64,000 nt of DNA, from positions 98,341 to 162,340 of the forward strand of contig NZ_JAABNR010000012.1 of the NCBI RefSeq assembly GCF_009925085.1. The letters are read 5' to 3'. The stretch's first letter is position 1; every line of letters starts with the position of its first letter. This DNA is from Stagnihabitans tardus (GTDB lineage: Bacteria; Pseudomonadota; Alphaproteobacteria; Rhodobacterales; Rhodobacteraceae). The notes under the pieces were generated by a model that was not told the origin of the DNA, made no database searches, and worked only from the letters and a program-made list of their open reading frames with translations. Position numbers and translations under genes: made by a program. Below, piece by piece: positions 44,383-51,946 of this stretch.

Positions 44383-44697
44383 TTCTGTCTTCGTGACATG
44401 GGCGCGGTGCCGGATCTTTCGGGCGCATCACGGCTAGACCCCGGAAGAAACGGCGATTTCCCGCGCGCGACAGGAGAGGCGCCGCTCGTCAGGCTTGTCG
44501 AAATCGCACCCCGCCTGCTTTGGGCCAGGGCCTGGGTCTGCATGCCGATTGGCGGATCCGCAGTGCAGTTTCTGCCCGGGCCCCTTGGTCCCGCGGCCAG
44601 ATCGGAGCCTTGGGCGCGGGTGCCGTGTGAAAACGCGGCCCCTGTCGGGCCGCCTTCGGGAGGGATTTGCCAGCCTTCCTGGCCCGGTTGCGCAGGT
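44383..44697. other. no gene seen
   Basis: Gap between the small broken gene and the coiled-coil gene. Open frames here are overlaps of opposite-strand frames; no hairpin or promoter stands out. Confidence 0.4.
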
Positions 44698-46173
44698 TCA
44701 GCTTGCCAGCGCCTGATGCCGCATCTGCGTCGCGACGATCTCGGCCAGGAGGAAGCGCAGGTCCTGGAAGAAATCCTGCTGGGCCGCGCGGAAGGCCTCG
44801 AAGCCGGGCAGGCTCGCGCTGGATTCGCGGTCGGCGGCGCGCTGGGCCAGGGCCAGGATCGCATCGGCCAGGGGCTCGCCGCGCGGTTGGGTCGCGACCA
44901 GGGCCTCGATCTGCGGGGCGAGATCGGAGAGCGGCCGTGCCTCGGCCTCCATCCGGTCGGCCAGGGTCTCGATCCGGTGCAGGGTGGCGCCGATGGCGGT
45001 GGCGAAGCCCGCGAAGCTCTTGCGCTGTTCGGTCAGGTCGAGCGTGGGGGCCGGGCGCCGCTCCAGCGCGGTCAGCCGCTCGGTCAGGGCCTCGACCCGC
45101 TCGGTCAGGGTGGACAGCGCCCTCTCCATCGGCGCCAGGGTTTCGGGCGGGACGGTCAAGGTTGCGACATGTTCGGTCAGGGCCGTCAAGGCGGCCCCGA
45201 TCGGCGACAGATCGGCGGGCCGCATCTCGTCGATCCGGTCGCCAAGCGCGGTCAGGCCCGCCCCAAGCTTTTCGATCTCGGCCTGCAGGGCCGGGGTCTG
45301 GTCCAGCTTGGCATCCAGGCTCTCGATCCGCCGCAGCGAGGTCGAGAGCGCGGTGGCAAAGGCCGCGAAGCTGCGGCGGTTCTCGGTCATATCGAAGACC
45401 GGCGCCGGCCTGCTTTCCAGCGCCGAGACCCGGTCGACCAACTGGCTCAGCGTCGCCTGCATCGGCGCGAGGCAAGCCTCCAGCCGGGCGAAAAGCGGGT
45501 CGAGGTCAGGCGCCTTGGGCTGAAGCGCGGCCAGTTGTCCCATCAGCCTTTCGGGCTCGATCGCGGTCAGTCGCGCCTCGAGCCTTGTGACAACATGTTG
45601 CATCCCTTGCAGAAATTGCGCGTTCATCTGGCGCAGGGGGCTCAGGTCGGGTGTTCTTTGCAAGAGCGCCTCGATCCTTTCGGGATCGGGAAGGCGGGCG
45701 AGGATCACTTCGGCCAGGTCCGAGGTCGGGGCGGGAGAGCGCGTGGCCTCGAGCAGTTGTTCGACGCGTTCGACCACCGAGGGGCCCGCCTCCTGCTCTG
45801 CAAAAAGGTTCAGCACCTCGTCGGCGATGACGCCCTGAAGCCGTTCGGCCAGGCCGAATTCCACCGCGTCAAGGCGGTCGGCCATCCGCTCCCTTTCCTG
45901 CAGTTCCAGGGTCAGGGTGCTGAGCTTCTGCTCCATCCGGGCGAGGCGATCCTCGACGCCGGGCTCGGCCTCTTCGACCAGGCCTTCCAGCTCTGCGGGC
46001 AGGGCGGCGGGGCAGTCAAGCAGAAGGCTGCCGTCGGATTGCATGTGCAAGCCGGTCAGCGCCCCGCTTTCGACCAGGCCTTGCAGGTCGATGCGGGTCA
46101 GGGTCGGTTGGCTGGGCGCGCGCCAACTGCGCGCAGCGGTGGCAGGGCCGTCGAGAGTGGCAGGCAAGGTCAT
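44698..46173 (-). CDS. large coiled-coil protein with internal repeats, unknown function
   Basis: 491-residue acidic, Leu/Glu/Arg-rich protein. Residues about 75-110 and 230-400 should be long helices or coiled coil. A unit is repeated: RRSFAAFATALSTSLRRIE near residue 268 and RKSFAGFATAIGATLHRIET near 393, each preceded by VDRVSALESRPAP- or ERLTALERRPAP-like sequence. No signal peptide or membrane segment. It resembles hypothetical proteins of Rhodobacteraceae but has no named domain that I know. It stands alone among decayed sequence yet keeps an intact frame, so it is probably in use. Confidence 0.7.
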   Translation of the reverse strand: MTLPATLDGPATAARSWRAPSQPTLTRIDLQGLVESGALTGLHMQSDGSLLLDCPAALPAELEGLVEEAEPGVEDRLARMEQKLSTLTLELQERERMADRLDAVEFGLAERLQGVIADEVLNLFAEQEAGPSVVERVEQLLEATRSPAPTSDLAEVILARLPDPERIEALLQRTPDLSPLRQMNAQFLQGMQHVVTRLEARLTAIEPERLMGQLAALQPKAPDLDPLFARLEACLAPMQATLSQLVDRVSALESRPAPVFDMTENRRSFAAFATALSTSLRRIESLDAKLDQTPALQAEIEKLGAGLTALGDRIDEMRPADLSPIGAALTALTEHVATLTVPPETLAPMERALSTLTERVEALTERLTALERRPAPTLDLTEQRKSFAGFATAIGATLHRIETLADRMEAEARPLSDLAPQIEALVATQPRGEPLADAILALAQRAADRESSASLPGFEAFRAAQQDFFQDLRFLLAEIVATQMRHQALAS

Positions 46174-46346
46174 GGCAATCTGTCCTTGGGCGAAAAGGCG
46201 GGAAAACCCCGGATGATTAGAGTTAAACTCAACGCGCTTAATGAAGGCTTAAGGCCGGACTGGACCACGCGGCCCAAAGCGCCCAAATCCAGCGCCAAAT
46301 CCCCTGGCCGCAGGCCAAACGGGCGGCAAGGCGGCCTCGGCGCGCA

Positions 46347-46770
46347 TCAGGGTCTGGCCAGGCTGCCCTTTCTCGGCGGGCGAAAGCCCCCCGCGCCCCG
46401 CCTGCGAATCGCCCGAAGCTCCATCACCTGTCGCAGGAACTCCATCCGCCCTGGGGCCAGGTCCTGCCCGGCGGTCTCGGGCTCCAGGTTCTGCCGCTCC
46501 CCGGGGGCGATCTGTCCCATGCGCCCCTGGATATCGGTGGGCGGATGTCGAGCCGCCTCATGGGGCGGCCGCGAAAGCCAGGGAGCGGCCCGCGCAGATG
46601 CTGGGGCGAGGTTCAGGAAATGCGCGGTCTCGTCGTCGGACTGGATCAGCCCGCCCAACGTGCCGACCTTCGGGGCCTTGTTGGCCTGGAAGCCATCGAT
46701 TTTGACCTGAAGCGCGTTTTCGGTGCTGATCTTCGTTTCGGCGACTTGTGCAGGTATCTGCCTGGCAGGA
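46347..46770 (-). pseudogene. possible remnant or small hypothetical gene
   Basis: The frame ending at 46347 shows strong GC-third-position codon bias between about 46750 and 46347 (ALQVKIDGFQANKAPKVGTL, SDDETAHFLNLAPA, RMEFLRQVMELRAIRRRGAG). Upstream of 46760 the bias fades and no good start with Shine-Dalgarno is seen, so the 5' part may be lost. I do not recognise the family. Confidence 0.3.
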
Positions 46771-46987
46771 TGGCTTCGGCTTAACCTGCTGGATTTTCCG
46801 CTGGCTCCTGTCACCTGCCATTCCGCCCTGGCGAGTGGACGGGTTGTGACTGCAGCTGTGCTTTTGCCCGCGACTGCGGTCACCCTCGGAGGCGAGCGCA
46901 AAACTGCGGCTGGACAAGGCCGTTGCCGCGGCATCGCTTTATTGCAGTGCAGGCATTGCCTGACGTTGGAAGCAGGGGGAGGCGCCC

Positions 46988-47250
46988 ATGAGCCGCATCA
47001 CCATCAGGAACCTTGATGACGACGTGAAGCGCCGCCTCCTCGCTCGCGCAGCCGAGCACGGAAGGTCGATGGAAGAGGAGGCGCGGGAAACCCTGTGCCA
47101 AGTGGTCACCTGGCCCAGGGCGTTGCGCGACCTCGGCCAGTCCATCCAGCGCGGTTTGCCGAAGTCGGAGGCTTCGATCTTCCCCAGCCCAAGCGCAGCG
47201 AGATGAGGCCGCCCCCTCGACGGTCTTTCTCATGTCAGGATCGCCGGAAA
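46988..47250 (+). pseudogene. frameshifted FitA/VapB-type antitoxin without its toxin
   Basis: Starts MSRITIRNLDDDVKRRLLAR and AAEHGRSMEEEARETL, a textbook FitA-like ribbon-helix-helix antitoxin, with AGGGGGAGGC before the ATG. After about residue 50 the frame is wrong: the family's C-terminal tail (ARFAEVGGFDLPQPKRSEMR, then PPPRR) is found in the neighbouring frame at 47140-47210. No FitB/VapC PIN-domain toxin follows in any frame. It is a decayed toxin-antitoxin module. Confidence 0.7.
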
Positions 47251-48270
47251 ACTGGTTCGACAATCGCCCCTTGCGTGCCTGATGTCCCATGGGGGGACGG
47301 AAAACGCCAGGCAACCGGTTGATTTCCCGTGCCGGTGGACGGCTTGCCGATCCCCTCTTCGGCGGGCGATCGGGCCTTGCGCCTTGGTCCATGTCACGAT
47401 GCGGCAAGCGCGGTCCAGCATCACGGCGCTGAAGGGCAGCTATTGAGCGTCCAGCGGTTCACGGGCGAGGATCATGTCCAGCTCCGCGCTGCCGAATCGG
47501 TATCTTTCCCTTTCTCCGCTTGGAATTCCAGCGGGGCAGAACCCTCTTCGACCAGGGCTTCTGCTTCAAGCCCGGCGCTTTTGCTGCTGACCCCCGCTGT
47601 GGTCAGAAGGACTCATCCGGGATGGCCCCCCGGATGATGGGCTTCCAACCGGGAAATCGGAACCCATGCGGCCCAAGGGCTTGGATGCGACGCCCACTTT
47701 CGCGGATTGGCATGTTGCGCCTTCCGTCTGGCGCAGACACCCTACCGGAGTTTGCGGATGGCTTTCCCCGGTCGCCAGGGGTGAACCGGCAAGCAGTCAG
47801 GGAGTCCCCGAGCTTTGCTCCCGCAAGGCCCAAGCCATTTGCCCATGCCTGACAGGTTCCTGTTGCTCCGTTGATTTCAGAGCGGCGCTTCCCGCCCGGC
47901 AGAGACCCCTGGGGCGGGGGAAGCTTGACCAATAGGCCACCGGGACCTGTCCGACCCGCCCTGCCAGGGTCAGGAGCCTGCTGATGCCGGGGATGACGAC
48001 AGAGGGGAGCCGATCCGACCCGCGGCCGCGTCGAACAGGTCGCGCTTGACCGCCTTTCCTGGGCGAAGCCCACCCGCACCGGTCGTCGCATCGCCCGGCG
48101 CGAGGCCGAGGCGCTGTCGAAGACCGTCTGACGCGCCCTGGGCCCCGGGGGCCCGCGCCCCGCTGCCCCTCATGCCGCGCCTCTGCGTTCCTCGCGCGAA
48201 GCCCCCCAGACGGGGGCGTGACGATGGCCCCAAGGGCGCGTGCCCCTTGTCTCGACATCCAGCCGGCATG
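47251..48270. other. gene-poor stretch, nothing convincing
   Basis: About 1 kb with only short overlapping frames on both strands and no family resemblance, start sites or strong codon bias. It may be the worn remains of the lost toxin gene and other accessory DNA. Confidence 0.45.
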
Positions 48271-48322
48271 AGGTCGAAGCGCCCTGCAAGGGGCACTTTT
48301 GGCAAAGGGAGGAAGGGAGGAG

Positions 48323-48389
48323 GCGGCGCGCTCGAGGGAGGAGGAGGAGCGCGCCGCAGGTCGGAAGGCCCGAGGGAGGAGGAGGGGCC
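48323..48389 (-). ncRNA. CcsR-like unit 6
   Basis: Hairpin A 48367-48389 (GGCCC/GGGCC) and hairpin B 48323-48357 with a new 11-base stem GCGGCGCGCTC/GAGCGCGCCGC around CTCCTCCTCCCTC. A hairpin at 48277-48298 may close the transcript. Confidence 0.75.
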
Positions 48390-48401
48390 ATCGACATCGG
48401 T

Positions 48402-48520
48402 GGAGCCGAAGCTCCGAAAGGTGGCAACGGAACCCAAGGGAGGAGGAGGGCCCCGTCGCTTTGGCCAGTCACCCGGGAGGCGGGTGCGCAGCCGATCCGG
48501 CCCAGGGAGGAGGGACCGGG
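48402..48520 (-). ncRNA. CcsR-like unit 5, diverged
   Basis: CCTCCTCCC-type loops at about 48500-48520 (CGGTCCC/GGGCCG with a bulge) and 48434-48455, end hairpin 48402-48415. Spacing and stems differ from the other units. Confidence 0.6.
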
Positions 48521-48527
48521 AACCTGT

Positions 48528-48591
48528 GGCGGCGCCCCCGGGAGGAGGTGGGGTCGCCGCCGATCCGGGGCCCGAGGGAGGAGGAGGGGCC
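48528..48591 (-). ncRNA. CcsR-like unit 4
   Basis: Hairpin A 48569-48591 and hairpin B 48528-48561 as in units 2 and 3. Its end hairpin is missing; the diverged unit 5 follows. Confidence 0.75.
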
Positions 48592-48602
48592 ACAGGAACT
48601 CT

Positions 48603-48690
48603 GGAGCCGAAGCTCCGAAATGGGGGGGCGGCGCCCCCGGGAGGAGGTGGGGTCGCCGCCGATCCGGGGCCCGAGGGAGGAGGAGGGGCC
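48603..48690 (-). ncRNA. CcsR-like unit 3
   Basis: Nearly identical to unit 2: hairpin A 48668-48690, hairpin B 48627-48660, end hairpin 48603-48616. Confidence 0.8.
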
Positions 48691-48701
48691 ACAGGAACTC
48701 T

Positions 48702-48788
48702 GGAGCCGAAGCTCCGAAATGGGGGGCGGCGCCCCCGGGAGGAGGTGGGGTCGCCGCCGATCCGGGGCCCGAGGGAGGAGGAGGGGCC
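48702..48788 (-). ncRNA. CcsR-like unit 2
   Basis: Hairpin A 48766-48788 (GGCCC/GGGCC); hairpin B 48725-48758 (GGCGGCG/CGCCGCC plus CCCC/GGGG, loop ACCTCCTCCC); end hairpin 48702-48715. Confidence 0.8.
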
Positions 48789-48799
48789 ACAGGAACTCT

Positions 48800-48888
48800 G
48801 GAGCCGAAGCTCCGAAATGGGGGGCGGCAACCCTGGGAGGAGGAGGGGGTTGCCGCCAGTTCGAGACCCGAGGGAGGAGGAGTGGGTC
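48800..48888 (-). ncRNA. CcsR-like unit 1
   Basis: Hairpin A 48865-48888 (GACCC/GGGTC, loop with CTCCTCCTCCC); hairpin B 48823-48857 (11-base stem, loop CCTCCTCCTCCC); end hairpin 48800-48813 (GGAGC-TTCG-GCTCC). Confidence 0.8.
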
Positions 48889-48955
48889 GTCGAAGTCTGA
48901 ACCTTACGGTCCGTATTGTTTCTGCACCGTTAACGGCCAGGCCGTCTCGGGCAGG

Positions 48956-49171
48956 TCAGTTGCGGTAGGCCGCCTCGCGGGCCACGCTGTCGATGTTGCT
49001 GCGCGACAGGCCAAGGTCGGCCAGGTCGCGGTCCGAGAGGGCGCTCAGCTCTTCGACCGTGCGGGCATAGATCCTGCGACGTTCGATCATCTCTTGCGCC
49101 ACTTTCAGAAGGGCGCTGAAGCGATCAGAAAAGCTCACGGACACGGAGCGGGTCGAATTCACATAAGCCAT
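48956..49171 (-). CDS. DUF1127 protein, CcaF1-like
   Basis: 71-residue protein starting MAYVNSTRSVSVSFSDRFSA and ending LSDRDLADLGLSRSNIDSVA with REAAYRN. The final helix is the DUF1127 domain, Arg/Asp-rich as in small RNA-binding proteins. In R. sphaeroides the matching small protein CcaF1 is encoded just upstream of the CcsR RNAs and affects their processing; the same order here (gene, then array) supports that identity. A heat-shock-type promoter lies about 80 bases before the start. Confidence 0.85.
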   Translation of the reverse strand: MAYVNSTRSVSVSFSDRFSALLKVAQEMIERRRIYARTVEELSALSDRDLADLGLSRSNIDSVAREAAYRN

Positions 49172-49247
49172 GTTCAGCCTCACAGTTTTCTCTTTGGCGC
49201 CGGCCCTTCCCTGGATCGTCCAAGGTTCTCCGTCGCTGTTAGGGCAA

Positions 49248-49275
49248 ACATGGGGCATTTGCTGCAACTGCACAA
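49248..49275 (-). promoter_or_regulatory. RpoH-type promoter of the DUF1127-CcsR operon
   Basis: On the minus strand TTGTGC (49270-49275), 14 bases, then CCCCATGT (49248-49255), an excellent match to the heat-shock sigma -10 box. Transcription would start near 49240, giving a 5' leader of about 70 bases. The R. sphaeroides operon is known to depend on RpoHI/RpoHII. Confidence 0.65.
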
Positions 49276-49442
49276 TCCGCCCCTGCCTCAATGCCGCCAT
49301 GCAGCATGCGCATGGCTAGGCTTAACAAAAAGTTCATATTAATCATGTTGATCGCTGAATCTTTGAGCAATTGGTCAAGCGGTGCTTGCCCTTTGCCCGC
49401 AAAGGTTCCACCCTGCTTGCGAACTGGGCAGCGGAGAAAGAA

Positions 49443-50516
49443 ATGAGCCTCTCACGCGAGGATGTGATGGCGGTGCTGGCAGGGATCAAGACGCCCACGG
49501 GCGGGTCCCTTGTCAGCGAGGACTTGATTCGGGCGCTGGCGATCGAGAGCGGAAATGTCCGTTTCGTGATCGAAGCGGCCTCGCCCGACCAGGCGCGGGC
49601 TTTGGCGCCCGCCCAAGGCGCGGCCGAGGCGGCCTTGAAGGCGGCCGGAGCCGCCAGCGTGTCCATCGTCATGACCGCGCATGAGAACGCCAAGTCAGCC
49701 GGGGCCCGGCCCAAGCTGACCATCGGCGGCCATCCGACGCCGCACCAGGGCGGGCCGCAAAAGGTCTCGGGCATCGACCGGATCATCGCGGTGGGTTCGG
49801 GCAAGGGCGGGGTGGGGAAATCCACCGTCGCCTCGAATCTCGCCGTGGCCTTGGCGCGGCAGGGCAGGCGGGTCGGGCTTCTGGACGCCGATATATATGG
49901 CCCCTCGCAGCCGCGCATGATGGGGGTGTCCAAGCGCCCCGCCTCGCCCGATGGCAAGCTGATCGAGCCCTTGCACGCCCATGGCGTCACGGTCATGTCC
50001 ATCGGCCTGATGCTGAAGGAGGACGAGGCGGTGATCTGGCGCGGCCCCATGCTGATGGGCGCGCTGCAGCAGCTTTTGACCCAGGTGATGTGGGGGCGGC
50101 TTGACGTTCTGGTCATCGACCTGCCGCCGGGGACGGGCGATGTGCAGCTTTCGCTGGCGCAGCGCACCCAGCTGACCGGGGCCATCGTGGTCTCCACCCC
50201 CCAGGACGTGGCGCTTCTGGATGCCAAGAAGGCGCTCGACATGTTCGCCAAGCTCAAGGTCCCGGTCCTGGGCCTGATCGAGAACATGTCGACCTATATC
50301 TGCCCGAATTGCGGCCATGAGGCGCATATCTTCGGCCATGGCGGTGTGGCGGTCGAGGCCGCGCGGCTGCAGCTCCCCTACCTGGGCGAGTTGCCCCTGA
50401 ACCTCGAGGTCCGCCTCGCGGGCGACGACGGCACCCCGATTGCCGCGACCGACAGCCCCCTGGCCGAGCCCTATCTGCGCCTCGCGCAACGCCTGATCGA
50501 CGGCGGCATGGGCTGA
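49443..50516 (+). CDS. mrp: Mrp/NBP35-type iron-sulfur cluster carrier ATPase
   Basis: 357-residue cytosolic P-loop protein (ApbC/Mrp) that carries Fe-S clusters. An N-terminal DUF59-like domain (about residues 1-90) is followed by deviant Walker A VGSGKGGVGKSTVASN near residue 122, GLLDADIYGPSQPRM near 143 and the cluster-binding CPNC pair near residue 286. Length and domain order are normal. ATG at 49443 has GGAGAAAG just upstream; the open frame begins earlier at 49371. It is divergent from the DUF1127 gene. Confidence 0.94.
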   Translation: MSLSREDVMAVLAGIKTPTGGSLVSEDLIRALAIESGNVRFVIEAASPDQARALAPAQGAAEAALKAAGAASVSIVMTAHENAKSAGARPKLTIGGHPTPHQGGPQKVSGIDRIIAVGSGKGGVGKSTVASNLAVALARQGRRVGLLDADIYGPSQPRMMGVSKRPASPDGKLIEPLHAHGVTVMSIGLMLKEDEAVIWRGPMLMGALQQLLTQVMWGRLDVLVIDLPPGTGDVQLSLAQRTQLTGAIVVSTPQDVALLDAKKALDMFAKLKVPVLGLIENMSTYICPNCGHEAHIFGHGGVAVEAARLQLPYLGELPLNLEVRLAGDDGTPIAATDSPLAEPYLRLAQRLIDGGMG

Positions 50517-50536
50517 GACCGCCTGTCCCATGGGGC

Positions 50537-50616
50537 TGACAGGTTGCAAACGGGCAAAGCCCGATTGCAACCTGTCAGCGGGGGGTGCGGGGGGCTCCGC
50601 CCCCCGCACCCCCCGC
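50537..50616. terminator. two strong hairpins after mrp
   Basis: First: CTGACAGGTTGCAA (50537-50550) with TTGCAACCTGTCAG (50566-50579), plus inner GGGC/GCCC. Second, immediately next: GGGGGTGCGGGGGGC-TCC-GCCCCCCGCACCCCC, about 17-base arms, to about 50616. They lie 20 bases past mrp and likely stop its transcription. There is no T-run, so they may also be repeat elements like the array at 1711-1813. Ends may be off by one base. Confidence 0.6.
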
Positions 50617-51070
50617 CCCCCCCTCCCGGAGAGGGCAAGGGCGCAAGCCCGCAGGCCGCTCCGGGACAGCGCTCTCTGTCCATGAAGGCGCAGAGGGGGC
50701 TGCTCCTTCCCTCTGCCACCCGGGTGAAGACCGCCCTCCCGGGCATGGTCTCCGGGAAATCACCCCGCTCCCGGGAAATCCCCCCTCGGACAGCTGTTCC
50801 GACACCGGGATCGCCGCTCTTCCCGGGATCACGCCCCCTCACCCGGGGGTGATTCGCCGTGTTTCCCCCGGGATTTCCCGGGAAATCCCCATCTCCATCC
50901 CGTTTTTGCCCAAAACCCGGGCGCCCTTGGTCCTGGCCGGGAATTCGCGGGATATCCACATCTAGTGGGTCCCACCGCCTCCCCCCTCTACCTGTGCCCC
51001 GCCGGACCCCAACATCTTGTCCCGCACCCCGGTCCAACCCCAAAGGTGGGGCCAATTCCCGAGAAAAGGC

Positions 51071-51099
51071 TTGAAGTGGGGCGCTATCCCGGGCATAAA
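51071..51099 (+). promoter_or_regulatory. promoter of the mraZ leader sRNA
   Basis: TTGAAG (51071-51076), 17 bases, CATAAA (51094-51099), giving a start near 51106. Two GTGGGG blocks 30 bases apart (51046 and 51076) flank the -35 box and could be MraZ sites, since MraZ binds GTGGG-type repeats in 10-base steps. The rest of 50617-51070 shows no gene. Confidence 0.5.
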
Positions 51100-51105
51100 G
51101 ATCAC

Positions 51106-51330
51106 ACAGACCGAGCAGCACTGAAGCGGATCACAAATCCGACGATAACAAGAACCCGAGGCAGGTTTCATCAGGCTTCCAGGTCGACGACGACAACGAA
51201 GAACAAAATCGAATCCGGCGCGCGGCGCGAGCAGACATCACCCCCAAGATGGTGTCGCGCAGCTGGACGCCCAGCGATGGGACAGCGGCGGATCGAGCAG
51301 AGGCAGCAGCTCGGTCCGCCTTTTTATTTT
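51106..51330 (+). ncRNA. upsM: UpsM-like sRNA from the mraZ 5' leader
   Basis: A perfect intrinsic terminator sits upstream of mraZ: GGCGGATCGAGC (51287-51298) pairs with GCTCGGTCCGCC (51309-51320), followed by TTTTTATTTT. Together with the promoter near 51071-51099 this defines a transcript of about 225 bases that ends 55 bases before mraZ. In R. sphaeroides the sRNA UpsM (about 206 nt) is made in just this place by partial termination in the leader of the division/cell-wall gene cluster. Identity is by position, size and terminator, not by sequence match. Confidence 0.75.
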
Positions 51331-51385
51331 CCGGCCCCCAGGTCCTTGAAAGGGCGCAAGGGCCAAAGCGGGAGGCGCGTCCCAG

Positions 51386-51940
51386 GTGGCGGGCGAGACG
51401 TTCAGGGGCGAACACTACCTCAAGGTAGATGCCAAGGGCCGCACCATGCTGCCCTCGCCCTTCCGCGCCGTCTTCCAGGCCCAGGACAAGCCCGCAGCCT
51501 CTCCCGAACCGGCCGAAAAGCCTACGGAAAAGCCGGCCGAGGGCTACAAGATGCTCATCGTCTATGGCGGCGCCAATCGCGCCTATGTCGAGGCCTATAC
51601 CCAGACCGGGGCCGCCGAACTGGACCGCCGCTTCGACCAGTTGCCCTATGGATCCGAAGAGGCCGACCTTTTCTCCGCCATCTATTACGAACAATCCGTC
51701 ACGGTCGAAACCGACAAGGATGGCCGCTTTTCCCCGCCGCCCCAGGTGCGCGAGAAGCTGGGCCTTGGCCGCGACGAGGAAGAGCTCTGCTTCGTCGGCG
51801 CCCGCGACACGATCCGCATCTGGCGCGCCGAGACCTACCGCGAGCGCCGCAAGGCCGAAATCGCCGAGATGGAAAAGCGCCTCCTGGGCGAGGGGCCGCG
51901 GGCTGCCGATCCGCGCTCGCTCTTGCGCAACACGGTCTGA
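51386..51940 (+). CDS. mraZ: transcriptional regulator MraZ
   Basis: 184-residue DNA-binding protein that controls the dcw cluster. Two SpoVT/AbrB-like halves: FRGEHYLKVDAKGRTMLPSP near residue 5 and VTVETDKDGRFSPPPQVREK near 108. It is longer than the usual 145-150 residues because of a Pro/Glu/Lys/Ala insert at about residues 34-53 and a longer tail. The start is GTG at 51386. It leads the operon and ends six bases before rsmH. Confidence 0.92.
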   Translation: MAGETFRGEHYLKVDAKGRTMLPSPFRAVFQAQDKPAASPEPAEKPTEKPAEGYKMLIVYGGANRAYVEAYTQTGAAELDRRFDQLPYGSEEADLFSAIYYEQSVTVETDKDGRFSPPPQVREKLGLGRDEEELCFVGARDTIRIWRAETYRERRKAEIAEMEKRLLGEGPRAADPRSLLRNTV

Positions 51941-51946
51941 GGCGCC

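Larger units (their letters stand above)
48274..48897 (-). ncRNA. tandem array of about six CcsR/Cuckoo-type sRNAs
   Basis: On the minus strand, directly downstream of a DUF1127 gene, units of about 98 bases repeat. Each has two hairpins with CCTCCTCCC-type loops (an anti-Shine-Dalgarno sequence), and most are followed by a short GGAGC-TTCG-GCTCC hairpin. This is the layout of the CcsR1-4 RNAs of Rhodobacter sphaeroides, cotranscribed with the DUF1127 gene ccaF1 and made under stress; the broader family is called Cuckoo RNA. Hairpin B stems vary in sequence but keep pairing (for example GGCGGCAACCC/GGGTTGCCGCC in unit 1, GCGGCGCGCTC/GAGCGCGCCGC in unit 6), which supports selection on structure. 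Here there are five clear units and one diverged unit. Confidence 0.85.

Noticed and set aside
46988..47206. Intact 72-residue antitoxin gene
   Set aside because: Only the first about 50 residues match the FitA family; the tail appears in another frame, so it is called a pseudogene.
48300..48900. CRISPR array
   Set aside because: Units of about 98 bases have no short palindromic repeat with unique spacers; most of each unit is repeated, and no cas gene is near.
42822..48900. Prophage or integrative element
   Set aside because: The region is gene-poor and decayed, but no integrase, phage structural gene or attachment repeats were seen; the odd tRNA is not followed by an integrase.
48299..49342. 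Long open frames on both strands over the repeat array (for example 347 codons on plus, 286 on minus)
   Set aside because: They are low-complexity Arg/Gly or Pro/Ser proteins produced by translating the CcsR-like repeats; repeat stems and loops explain the sequence better than coding.
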